This document shows, one piece after another, positions 55,128-64,000 of a stretch of 64,000 nucleotides of DNA. The DNA lies in contig JBHGNT010000021.1 of assembly GCA_043228905.1 (NCBI GenBank), positions 7,936,001 through 8,000,000 of the forward strand, written 5' to 3'. Within the stretch, counting starts at the first letter, position 1, and each line of letters starts with the position of its first letter. Below the pieces are notes generated by a model, which ran no database searches, was not told the DNA's origin, and was given only the letters and a program-made list of their open reading frames with translations. The DNA comes from Azolla caroliniana. Lineage: Eukaryota > Polypodiophyta. The translations under genes were made by a program, and so were the position numbers.

Positions 55128-56560
55128 GTGGAGGCGGTCTCTTTTGACGACACCTTGGGCGAATTACGGGAGGTGGTCGGTAAAGGCCTTAGTGAAGATC
55201 GGACCGTTCCGGTTAGCTCAATGGGAATGTACGAAGTCATCGCGGACTTCGGGGAGAGGATCGAGTTGGATCGAATGGCCCGCGTGGATACGAAGTACAA
55301 GACTGTGGACCGGAAGGTGAGGCTAGTTGCGGCACCCTTGCCGGAGGGCAGCGGAGAGCGGATAAAGGGGGTCGCGTCAGACCCAAGTTTACGGAATCCA
55401 GTTGGCATAGGGCACCGGTTCACCGACATAACGCTACGGGAGCTCAAGGTTGGTGGGGGTGGATTTCTATGCCGGAGGAGGAGGACCGGTTTCAGAGGAT
55501 GCTTGGAAGGCACAGGAAGGCCTTCGCATTCTCGCCGGAGGAGATCGGGTGCGTAGACCCTACAATCGTCGAGCCAATGGTGATCTTCATGGTATTGCAT
55601 GTGTCGTGGAATCTCAAGTCGATTCCGGTGTCCAGAGCTCACATCCCGATGCTGATGGAGCTACTGAAGCAGAAGGTGGATATGGGCATCCTCCAACCGT
55701 CGAGTGCCCCATACTCAAATCAGTGGTTCACGGTGCCAAAGAAGAATGGCGTGTTGCACTTCATATAGGACTTGCAATCGGTCAACAAGGTGACCATCCA
55801 TAACGCAGGAATTGGGGTCCCTTTCTCCGAAGAGAAATCAACGTTCGGCCAGACGGAGATCCTGGTAGTCAGACACCTGTGCGGGCCGTACGGTCGGAAA
55901 CCGTCCCTGGCAAAGGTAGAAGCCATCTCCATGATGAAGGATGATTACGGGTCGGTCACGGAGGTCCGCCGATTCTTGGGTGCGTGCGCGTTCTACCACA
56001 TCTGGATTCCGCACTACGCACATGTCGCGAAACCGCTCTACGGGCTATTGAAGAAAGGGCGTAGGTTCGAGTGGAGGACGGAGCACACAGAGTCGGTCCG
56101 GAGACTGAAGGAGGCGCTTGCTGCGGCACCGGCTCTCCGGAAAGCGGTTTACGGCAAGGAAGTCCCCATCTACATGATGATGGACATGAACCCGACCGGG
56201 ATCGGGCACGGGTGATCAGTTAGGAGGACAAGGACGGCGTACGGTTCTCGATCTGGTTCGGGGCGAAGGTATTGAGCGAGTGGCAGCAAGGATATGTCCA
56301 AGTTAAGCACGAGCTATGGGGTATCGTTTCGGCAGTTAAGGCTGACAAAGACTATCTGATCGGGATGGAAGTAATCATTGAGACGGATTACCTACCGATT
56401 CTCGGTATGGTTTTCGGATGCGCGACGCTAGACCTGGCAATGCTTCGGTGGATAGCGTACATCAAGTCCCCGAATCCAGAAATGCGGCACATTTCCGGAA
56501 AGGACAACGCCATGGCCGACATGCTTTCGAGGGCGCGGTTCAGCGACGAGGACGGCATGG
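55128..56560 (+). pseudogene. gypsy E2 reverse transcriptase (core deleted) and RNase H
   Basis: RT runs to QSVNKVTIHNAGIG and then jumps at about 55815 to PFSEEKSTFGQTEI. Compared with E1, about 430 bases coding the palm with the FLDD box are missing, so it cannot copy RNA. The thumb/connection (HLCGPYGRKPSLAKVEAI; EVRRFLGACAFYHIW) and RNase H (ETDYLPILGMVFGCATLDLA; GKDNAMADMLSRARF) remain. Confidence 0.85.
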
Positions 56561-58006
56561 TTTCGGAAGACGAAGAAGTCGGCGAGAACTTATTCGGATC
56601 AGCTGGCATGACAACTGGGACGGGGAGCACTCCGGCGCTTAATGAGTTCGACGAGACCGAATACGACGGAGAGTGGCTCCAAATCGGGAGGTTCCTATGG
56701 ACGATGATGCCGGACGCACCGTGGATGAGAGAAGAGGCCTGCCAGGTGCGGAAGAATGCGTACCGGTTTTTCCTATGGGAAGGGTGCATATGGAAGCACC
56801 CAAAGAAGCGAAGCGGCACCCTGCTCCGCGTAGTGGCGAGGGAGGACGAGCAGAAAGCGCTGCTTATCGCGTACCACGAGAGTCCTTGGGCTGGACACCG
56901 TGGGACATGGGCCACATTCGAGAAGCTGAAGGGGAAGTACTGGTGGCCGGGACTATACCGGGACATGCATTGGTTCGTAACATATTGCGAAAGCTGTCAG
57001 ATGCACTCCATAGTCCGACATCGAGATGAGCTTCACCCGACCTACCCTCCGACCATCCACTTCAAGTGGATGGTGGATCTGGTGACGATGTCGATGGGGG
57101 TAGGGCAGATGCGATATCTGGTGCTGGCTCGGGAGGACGTGACGAACCAGGTGGAAGACCGAGCATTGTAGAACAAAACGACCGCGGCCATGTGCCGGTT
57201 TCTAATCGAAGATGTGGTATGCCGGCATGGGTGCGTCGGCAAGATCGTGGCCGACCGCGGGGAACTAGACGCGCAAGAGGCGGAAGAGCTGTTTGACCGG
57301 CTAGGGGTTAAACTCTCGCTCACCATGGCGTACAATCCGGAGGCTAACGGGAAGGTGGAACGTGGACACAGACCAATCGTCAAAGCGTTAGTACGGGCGT
57401 ATGGGGGCCAAGTCAGAAACTGGCCACGACTCTTGCCCTATGCGTTCGTTGTGGGCGGACCGGACTACGCACTGTTCGGTAACGGGGTTCATGCCGGCGG
57501 AACTAATGTACGGGCAGAAGCCGATCATGCCGGTGGAACGGACGATTTCTTCGTGGGCCGCGGTGGGCTGGAAGGAAGAAATGAGCCGGGAAGATTTGTT
57601 GGTGGCGCGGATCCAGCAACTTGAGCGGAGACCAAAGGATGTGGAACGGGCGAAGGAGAAGCTACGTTCAGCAAGGGAACGAAACAAAACCCGGTTCGAC
57701 CGGACGCACCGGCTATGACCAAAGAAGATCGAGGAAGGTGACTGGGTGTTGGTTTACGACAGCAGCCTCGACAACCAACACAAGGTGACCCGCAAATTCG
57801 CAAGGAGATGGTTCGGGCCCTACACGATGACGAGCACGAACGACATGTACCATCTTGCGGAGTTCGACGGGACATGATTGGCGTTGCCTTTAGCCGGGAA
57901 GCGGAATAAAGCGTTCAAGAAGCGGTACGAAGACGAGCCAGAGCGGGGGAGCGATAACGACGACGATCGGTTCGGGGACGCCGATAGTTCGAAGAGCGAC
58001 GAGTGA
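56560..58006 (+). pseudogene. gypsy E2 integrase
   Basis: H2C2 finger (HESPWAGHRGTWATFEKLKG, ESCQMH; about 56876-57006), core WMVDLVTMSM, VADRGELDA, NPEANGKVERGH (all three catalytic residues present), then GPY-like EEGDWVLVYDSSLDNQHKV and RWFGPYTM. TAG at 57169, a frameshift near 57445, TGA at 57716 and TGA near 57876 break it. Confidence 0.83.
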
Positions 58007-58080
58007 ACGCAAGCCGGTTTTCTCCGGTATTTGTCCCTCTCCGGCGCATACCGGTGGATGCGCGGTTTGGTGGGGGTGGA

Positions 58081-58460
58081 TGTCGTGAAGAAAACCGGCC
58101 AGAAGTGGAATCGGCGAAGTAGGGCGCATGAACCGGCCCTATGCTTTCCCACACCAATTAATACCTTGTACATAACTAGGAGTAGGACGGTGGGTGTAAT
58201 AGACTAGATGTGACACATCGAAAGTCTAGGGAATCAACGAGTATCTCTGTCCGAAAGGATAGAGAATAATATGATGAAAACGAGGGTGCAACGGCCTATA
58301 AAATGGCCTGCCTCGACAGCCTAAGGGGTATCGTGGATTAGTGAGGACGAAGTGCTGCCGGATCGGGTACCGAGCTCTCTCTCTTCTTTCTCCCACTCCT
58401 TGGTTCAAGGCCCCCGTGGTCCCGCCTCTTTCCACACGCAAAGAGCGTAACAACTCGACA
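58081..58460 (+). repeat. 3' LTR of gypsy E2
   Basis: The 380-bp LTR has the same ends as the 5' LTR. The PPT is directly upstream. Confidence 0.85.
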
Positions 58461-60690
58461 GCGCCATCTCCCCCATGCTTGGTTGACTTCGGCTGCTCCC
58501 CTTATGTCCGCTTCCGGAATCTTCCGCGGGTCCGCCCTTGGCTTCTTCAGCCGATCCGAAATCGAATTCTTCATCCGACTCAGCGTCGCGGTCTTCTCTC
58601 CCCCTTCCGTGGTCATCCAAGACATTTCTCCCCCTCAATTTCGGAACGTCGACGTGACGCAACCCAAGCGCACCCGAGAATTGCCGCAACTTGTCCAGTG
58701 TAAGAGGCTTGGTGAAGATGTCGGCGGTCTGCCGATCTGTCGAAACATACTGAAGTTCGACTTCACCAAAAAGGACACGCTCACGGACAAAATGGTGCCA
58801 GTGATGACCAAGTCAATTAGGTCGGCGCCAGTGATGACCAAGTCATCAACATATAGTAAAATGCTGACCGGACCAAGTCGACCTTTCCAAATGAACAGGG
58901 AAGAGTCTGATTTTGACGTTGCAAAGCCCATTCGACACAGTTGTTGCGTGATCTTCGCATTTCAGGCACGCGGAGCTTGCTTCAGTCCGTAAAGGGACTT
59001 CTTCAATCGGCACACTGCTGACGTGTTCGTTCCGGAGTGAAATCCGGGGGGTTGTACCATGTACACCTATTCCTCAAGCTCACCTTGCAGGAACGTATTC
59101 TTTACATCCATCTGATGTAAGTGCCACCCCTTTGCTGTAGCTACCGCGAGCAAAACACGGACGGTCGTCATCTTTGCGACCGGCGCAAACGTCTCATCGT
59201 AGTCGATGCCGTGTTTCTGCGCGTAGCCTTTTGCTACTAACTGGGGCTTGTATCGGTTGACCGAGCCGTCAGTGTTGTACTTTACCTTGTACACCCACCT
59301 ACATCCGATCGGCTTCACACCCTTCGGTGCGTCAACCAGGTCCCAGGTCTCGTTTTCTGACAGTGTGTGCATCTCTTCCTCCATTGCGGCACGCCAATTC
59401 GCGTCCTTAGCTGCTTCTACGTAGCTCTCTGGCTCACGCACTTCTGCCACACGGGTCATGTACACATAATGATGCGCCATGTACTCGTTGTATCCGAACT
59501 GCACAACTGGGTTCTTCTGGCGGGTAGATCGACGTAATCGGTCATTAGCCGATGTCGAGGTCTTCTCGGCCGACGCGGACTTCGCTTTTGAAGACTCGTC
59601 ACCGCTGCCCTCGGATTCGGACTCGCATCGGTCTGGCTCGTTCCTATCTGTGCTGGAATCCGATACCTTCTTCACTTTCTCTTTGCGCATAAGCCGTCTC
59701 CTCGGCTTCCTACGCGGGGAATGCATGGCGGAGTCTCCACTACTCGCCGGCTCTTCATCGAACTGGTCGAACCGACTCAGTCGTCCATTCAGTATGCTTA
59801 ACCGAAACGAAATCAGACTCTCTTCGCGGGTCCCGATTTTAGGCTCATCCGGAGGCATCTCGGCCTCGCTGACCTCATCGTCAGAATTCAGATTGGAGAT
59901 GAGGTCTGGAGTCGGAGGCAAGTACCAGGACATGGACTCGTCAAACACAACATCGCGGCTCATGCGCGCTTGTTTGGTGCGCGGGTTATAACACTTATAA
60001 CCCTTCTGCTCGTCCGAGTAACTGACCAAAATACATTTCTCGGCCTTTGCATCCAACTTCCTCCGTTTCTCCTTCGGCACATGCACATACGCAATGCTAC
60101 CGAAAACTCGTAAGTGTCGCAAGTTCGGCTTCGTTCCGAAATATAGCTCATGCGCCGACACTTTGTCTCCGATCCGGTTCTGGATGTATACTGCGGTTCA
60201 TACCGCCTCGGCCCAATAGAACTTGGGCAAGCTTTTTTCTTCCAAAATTGCCCGCGCAGCTTCCACAACTGACCGATTTTTCCTTTCGGCCACGCCGTTT
60301 TGCTCCGGCGTGTATCTACAACTGAATTCGCGCCGAATTCCCATCTGTTGTAGATAACCGTTGAATTGACCGGAAAAGTATTCTTTTCCGCCATCCGACC
60401 GCAGGCACTTGATCTTCCTTCTTGTTTCTGTTTCGACGAACCCTTTGAGGTCCCGGAAATAGTCGAAGACTTCGCTCTTCCTCTCAATGAGGTAGATCCA
60501 CATGTGCCACGTGTAGTCGTCGATGAAGGAGACGAAATATCAGCTCCCGCCAAGACTAACGTTTTGTGCCAGCCCCCACACATCGGAGTGTATCAAATCA
60601 AGCTTGTTCCGGCTCCGGTTACGCTCATTGGGGAAGGGAAGTCGATGTTGGTTACCAAGTTGGTAGGCTTCACAAATTTGTGCCTCACTC
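58461..60690 (-). pseudogene. copia B2: integrase, RT, deleted RT/RNase H, tail
   Basis: The integrase starts at the motif ICEAYQLGNQHRLPF and has SYFVSFIDDYTWHMWIYL, RSDGGKEYFSGQF and TPEQNGVAERKNRS. One open frame (60161-59067, 364 codons) covers HLRVFGSIAYVHVPKEKRRK, a Ser/Lys/Glu linker and RT to HQMDVKNTFLQGELEE, then a stop. RT goes on to LLYVDDLVITGADL at about 58840. A deletion then joins it to the RNase H end (about 58795), and the tail follows (HVDVPKLRGRN; DEEFDFGSAEEAKGG) to the E2 junction. Gag and protease are absent. Confidence 0.82.
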
Positions 60691-60691
60691 T

Positions 60692-61135
60692 TCCTACAGT
60701 CACTCTCTCTCGGTTACGCTCTGTGCAACACTTCATTATGTTCTAAACGCACACACCACTTTATGTTTGCCCTAGGTGTATTTATACTCATACAGAGTAC
60801 TATGGACTATTTACAAATATAGCTGTTAATAATATTATTATTATCTAATAATAAATCAGTCAAACAGCCGAGTAATCGACTCCTATGTCGATTTTACAGT
60901 CGGCCCGAGTAGCCGACTCTTGTGTTAGCTATACAGTCGGCTCGACTAGTCGGTCTTGTCTTCGACTTGGATCATCCATTTCGCTATGTTATGGACTCTC
61001 CACATCGACTCTTTCTTCTCTTCGACTAGTGGTTCTTCCTTGGCCCGACTAGTCAGTTATTCCTTGTCTTCGGTTGTCAGCTCTTCCTTAGCCTGACCAG
61101 TCGGCTCCTCCCATAGGAGGGACATATTTCCAACA
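60692..61135 (-). repeat. LTR-like sequence next to copia B2
   Basis: The sequence starts TGTTGGAAATATGTCCCTCC at 61135 and has a TATA-like TATAAATA at 60779-60786 (minus strand). The rest is built from CCGACTAGTCGG-type short palindromes (60890-61110). It differs from the B2 3' LTR, so it is either a solo LTR or part of another element. Its lower boundary is uncertain. Confidence 0.5.
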
Positions 61136-61280
61136 AAATGGACCAGTACTTGCTCGGGCATGGCTATTGGAGTTACATCCATGGAGAAAAAGAAGTAGCG
61201 TCGGAGTCAACACACAAGGATTTCCCAGTTTGGGAACAAGGAGCAAGTAGAGTCTTGTACTGCCTTGCATCCTGTGTGCA
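61136..61280 (+). pseudogene. copia gag fragment
   Basis: The fragment MDQYLLGHGYWSYIHGEKEV is similar to the B3 gag start at 61848 (YLLGHGYWSYVEGTND). It is cut on both sides by LTR sequences. Confidence 0.6.
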
Positions 61281-61683
61281 TGTTGAGAGACAAGCTCAAC
61301 ATGGGCCAAATCGGCTGAAGAAGCCGAGTGTTGAGAGCTGGGAGTTGAATCAAATAGAGTCTGAAGGATTCCGAAAGGTCGTTGAGGGCCTATATTTAAG
61401 TAAATAGGAATATTGTAGGAATAATTAGTGTTAGGCTCATTTATGAGCATTCAAGTACGGATGGTACTTGTGTCAACCCACTCGTTAGGGGCTTGTATAA
61501 AAAGTGCTCACTGAGCACAGTGTATGTATAGAGTGTTTATTATTCGTAATAGAAGTTGTTGTTTGCTCTCTCTATCTCTCTGTCTCTCTCATCAATCTCT
61601 GTGTTTACCTAACTATCGAGTTTCTGAAACCGACTGCTACTCGGTGTCTATTGCACACATTTCCGCACACGTATTCTTTTACA
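61281..61683 (+). repeat. 5' LTR of copia B3
   Basis: The LTR starts TGTTGAGAGACAAGCTC and ends TTCTTTTACA, 403 bp, with a TATA-like TTGTATAAAAAGTGCTC at about 61493. It has the same family ends as B2 and B4. The PBS TGGTATCAAAGTG follows at 61684. Confidence 0.82.
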
Positions 61684-61918
61684 TGGTATCAAAGTGTGAG
61701 GGTTGAAAATCCTCTGCAGTCGACAGAGACAAGTTTTCTCGTTTTCGGAAAAGAAAAGACAAGAACACGGACAGAGGAATGGGAAGCTCGATTCCAACCG
61801 ATAAGCTTGATAGGAGAAACTATACATCTTGGTCGTACAAGATGCACTAGTACCTGCTCGGGCACGGTTATTGGAGTTATGTCGAAGGAACTAATGATGC
61901 AGCACCCCAGTCGAGCCC
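61684..61918 (+). pseudogene. copia B3 PBS and gag start
   Basis: Gag begins near 61779 (MGSSIPTDKLDRRNYTSWSY), with a TAG where Gln is expected before YLLGHGYW. It ends abruptly in DAAPQ at about 61915, where an incomplete family A LTR begins. Confidence 0.75.
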
Positions 61919-62563
61919 GAAACTGGATGTGGAGTACCCGGCTACGGAAGACCCGGTGAGAACCGGATGACAAGTACCCGGCAAGAGCCGGATGGTGAAG
62001 GCCCGGTGAGAACCGGATGTGGAGTACCCGACAACGGAAGACCCGGTGAGAACCGAATGACGAGTACCCGGCAAGCGCCGGATGATGCAAGCCCGGTGAG
62101 GAGTGCTCACCGTATGAAGGGACATATTCATAAATATGTTTTTGAGAGTCCATCGGGGCTATATTTGTAAATAGCCGAAAAGTCATATTAGTATAAATAT
62201 GACTTAGGGCAAACTTAGAGTGTGGTTGTCATTCTTGTTGGCACAAGATTAGTGTGCGTAACTGTGTACAGAGTGAGTGAGAGAGAGGAAGAGGTCGTTG
62301 CCTCTGTTGTAACCGCCGCCTGTGGCGAAGATAGGAAGCTCGAGGTCGTTGTCTCGGTGCTTCTCTATTGTACATTCTAATATAGTGATAGTTTGCAGTC
62401 TGTGGGCTGCCGTGGTTTTTTCTGTAGTTTGGGTTTTTCCACGTTAACATCCAGTGTACTCTTCTCTTCACTGTGTTGTGCATTCATTCCCGTCTTCTGT
62501 GTTTGATTCTAAGCTCGGTTGTGGCCGAGCGTTGTTTGTTGGGAGCGTGTAGTTCTTGTCAAA
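61919..62563 (+). repeat. 5' LTR of copia D, lacking its first 60 or so bases
   Basis: The LTR lacks the TGTTAGGAAACAGG start and begins inside the tandem array (GAAACTGGATGTGGAGTACC). It keeps the inverted repeat with TATA box (62179-62205). The PBS GTGGTATCAGAGCG is at about 62566-62579. Confidence 0.8.
62179..62205 (+). promoter_or_regulatory. TATA box within a conserved inverted repeat, LTR of D
   Basis: AAGTCATATT and AATATGACTT flank a short spacer, with TATAAATA overlapping the right arm. The same inverted repeat is at 2161-2186 (A1) and 14467-14492 (A2 3' LTR). Confidence 0.65.
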
Positions 62564-62592
62564 GTGGTATCAGAGCGAGGCAACATAGAAAA

Positions 62593-64000
62593 ATGGACGA
62601 TTCGTTGGGAGGCATGTTCAACCTCACCGGCTCCAACTATTCGGTGTGGAAGTCGAAGATGAGGGACATGCTCGTGGTTAAAGAACTTTGGCTGCCGGTT
62701 CAGTTCAGGTACAAGAGACCGGACAAAATCGACGCTGCGATATGGGAGGTGATGCACATGAAGACAACGACGTACATACGGTCCTTCATCAACATGAGTC
62801 TATACAACAACTTCAATGAAGAGAGCAAGGCTCATGAGCTTTGGGAGAAGATCGGCATTATGTTTCAGAACAAAAATGTTGTTAACCAGGTTTTGGTATT
62901 CCAGAAGCTAGTAAGACTCCAGTACGAAGATGGCTCTAGCATGGCGGAGCACATGAATGCCTTCCAGGGACTGATACACCAGGAAACATCATTGGAAGTA
63001 CCTCTCGCCAATGAGGTACTAGCGCTACTCCTGCTCGGTTCCCTCCCGGATTGCTAGGAGACGTTGGTTGTCACTTTGGGCAACGCCGGGCCGGAAGGGA
63101 AACGGTTATCCCTAGCAAGAGTGAAGTCGAGCTTGCTAGATGAGGAGGCACGTCGGAAAGATAAGGATATGAGCTCCAACTCCAAAGCACTCCTTACTGA
63201 ATCGGAACGTGGAAGACAAAGGAACCGTAGCCCCCAGAACCGGGAAAAGTCGGGGACACGGTCAAAGTCAAGGGGGAGGCCTACTTGCTTCTATTGCGGC
63301 AAGCCGGGACACTTCTAGAAAAACAGTCGGCACTTCCAAAAGGACAAGGAGGCCGACGACATCGATTCTAAGCGGACACTGGACCGAAACGGTAAAGATT
63401 GGAGGGGGCCGGACCAGAAGGGAACGACGGCAATCGTGGCAAGTGAAGCAGAGTTGATGCTCATCACCAAGGAGAGTGAGATAAACCTTGCCGGCGACGA
63501 GATGACCTGGGTGGTCGACTCCGGAGCGTTATTCGACCTTACCCTAGACCGGAAATGCTTCTCATCCTACTTAGTCGGTGATCATGGATGTGTCCGGATG
63601 GGGAATGAAGGTACATGCTGAATTGTTGGCATAGGAGACGTGTGGTTGACAACACCAACCGGATGCAAGCTGCTGCTAAAGGATGTCCGACACGTTCCGG
63701 AGGTTCGTCTGAACCTGATATCAGCCGGTTGGCTAAATGATGAAGGCTACACGGGTAGCATCCGGAACGGTGTTATGAAGTTCAGAAAAGGGAGCCTAAT
63801 TGTGGCTCCGGCCCGGAAGGTAAACACGTTGTACCTGATGAATGCTCGATTATGCCCGGAAGAAGTGAACGTGGCATCCGACACTGCCGGTGAGCTGTGG
63901 CACAAGAAACTGTCACATGAGCGAGAAGGGGATGAAGAGGCTTACAGACGACAACCTCATTCCAGTGAAGAACGTGCACTTGGAGAAGTGCACTAATTGT
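62593..64000 (+). pseudogene. copia D gag-protease-integrase start
   Basis: The frame starts MDDSLGGMFNLTGSNYSVWK and is a sister of A1 and A2. Breaks: TAG at about 63055 (LPDC*ETL, Trp in relatives), TAG at about 63316 in the zinc knuckle (GHF*KNS, Gln and the last Cys lost), TGA at about 63619, and a frameshift near 63910. The protease motif reads WVVDSGALFDLT. It runs off the right edge in the GAG-pre-integrase region. Confidence 0.87.

Larger units (their letters stand above)
51043..58460 (+). mobile_element. Ty3/gypsy LTR retrotransposon E2 nested in the copia B2 tail
   Basis: The 5' LTR is 51043-51650 and the 3' LTR 58081-58460, both TGTCGTGAAG...CTCGACA. The PBS-like TATTTGGTGAAC is at 51651-51662 and the PPT TTTGGTGGGGGTGGA at 58066-58080. 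Gag to integrase lie on the plus strand and match E1 closely. A 1.1-kb insertion (51670-52780) separates PBS from gag. No target-site duplication is visible (GACGT against GCGCC), yet the copia tail reads on without gain or loss. Confidence 0.88.

Overview
The window is nuclear DNA of a flowering plant. The evidence is one intron-containing nucleoporin gene of plant architecture and a dense thicket of plant LTR retrotransposons, most with PBS sequences complementary to initiator-Met tRNA. The species cannot be told. No bacterial, organellar, rRNA, tRNA or CRISPR feature was found.

Left block (1-17022): nested retrotransposons. An old minus-strand Ty1/copia element (C) starts with its 5' LTR at 17022. 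It is broken twice by close relatives: a plus-strand copy A2 (3656-14876, 5-bp duplication AATTC) and a minus-strand copy A1 (2529 and leftwards). A2 is itself split by a minus-strand Ty3/gypsy element E1 (5934-12277). E1 carries gag, protease, RT/RNase H and integrase.

17023-31950: degraded repeats. They include a small LTR family (T) with a conserved terminal hairpin and one intact solo copy at 23546-23857. There are also several copia fragments (family B and H), the front part of a third gypsy element (G, 25175-27799), an antisense coiled-coil/RRM-like ORF, a 290-bp fold-back element, and gene-free AT-rich DNA.

31950-39900: the only conventional gene, NUP98 on the minus strand. Twelve coding exons, all with matching phases and GT/AG borders, give 992 residues in the order FG repeats, GLEBS, FG repeats, autoproteolytic domain. 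A leader intron lies upstream. The 5' flank is packed with GA/CT and TG microsatellites and a minisatellite.

40540-64000: more nested elements. Copia F (42215-47457) sits inside the 3' LTR of copia B4. A hAT-like element (49275-50118, 8-bp duplication) sits inside the reverse transcriptase of B4. The 3' LTR of copia B2 abuts B4. Gypsy E2 (51043-58460) interrupts the C-terminal tail of B2. The right edge holds copia fragments B3 and D, D being a sister of A1/A2.

Nearly every element is coding-defective, through stops, frameshifts or deletions. NUP98 is the only feature expected to act in the cell. I see no convincing new multi-gene system. The best leads are element-level: the T hairpin with compensatory changes, the DHG protease motif shared by three gypsy copies, two insertions a few bases apart in the same integrase motif, the hAT-like element, and the NUP98 FG minisatellite.
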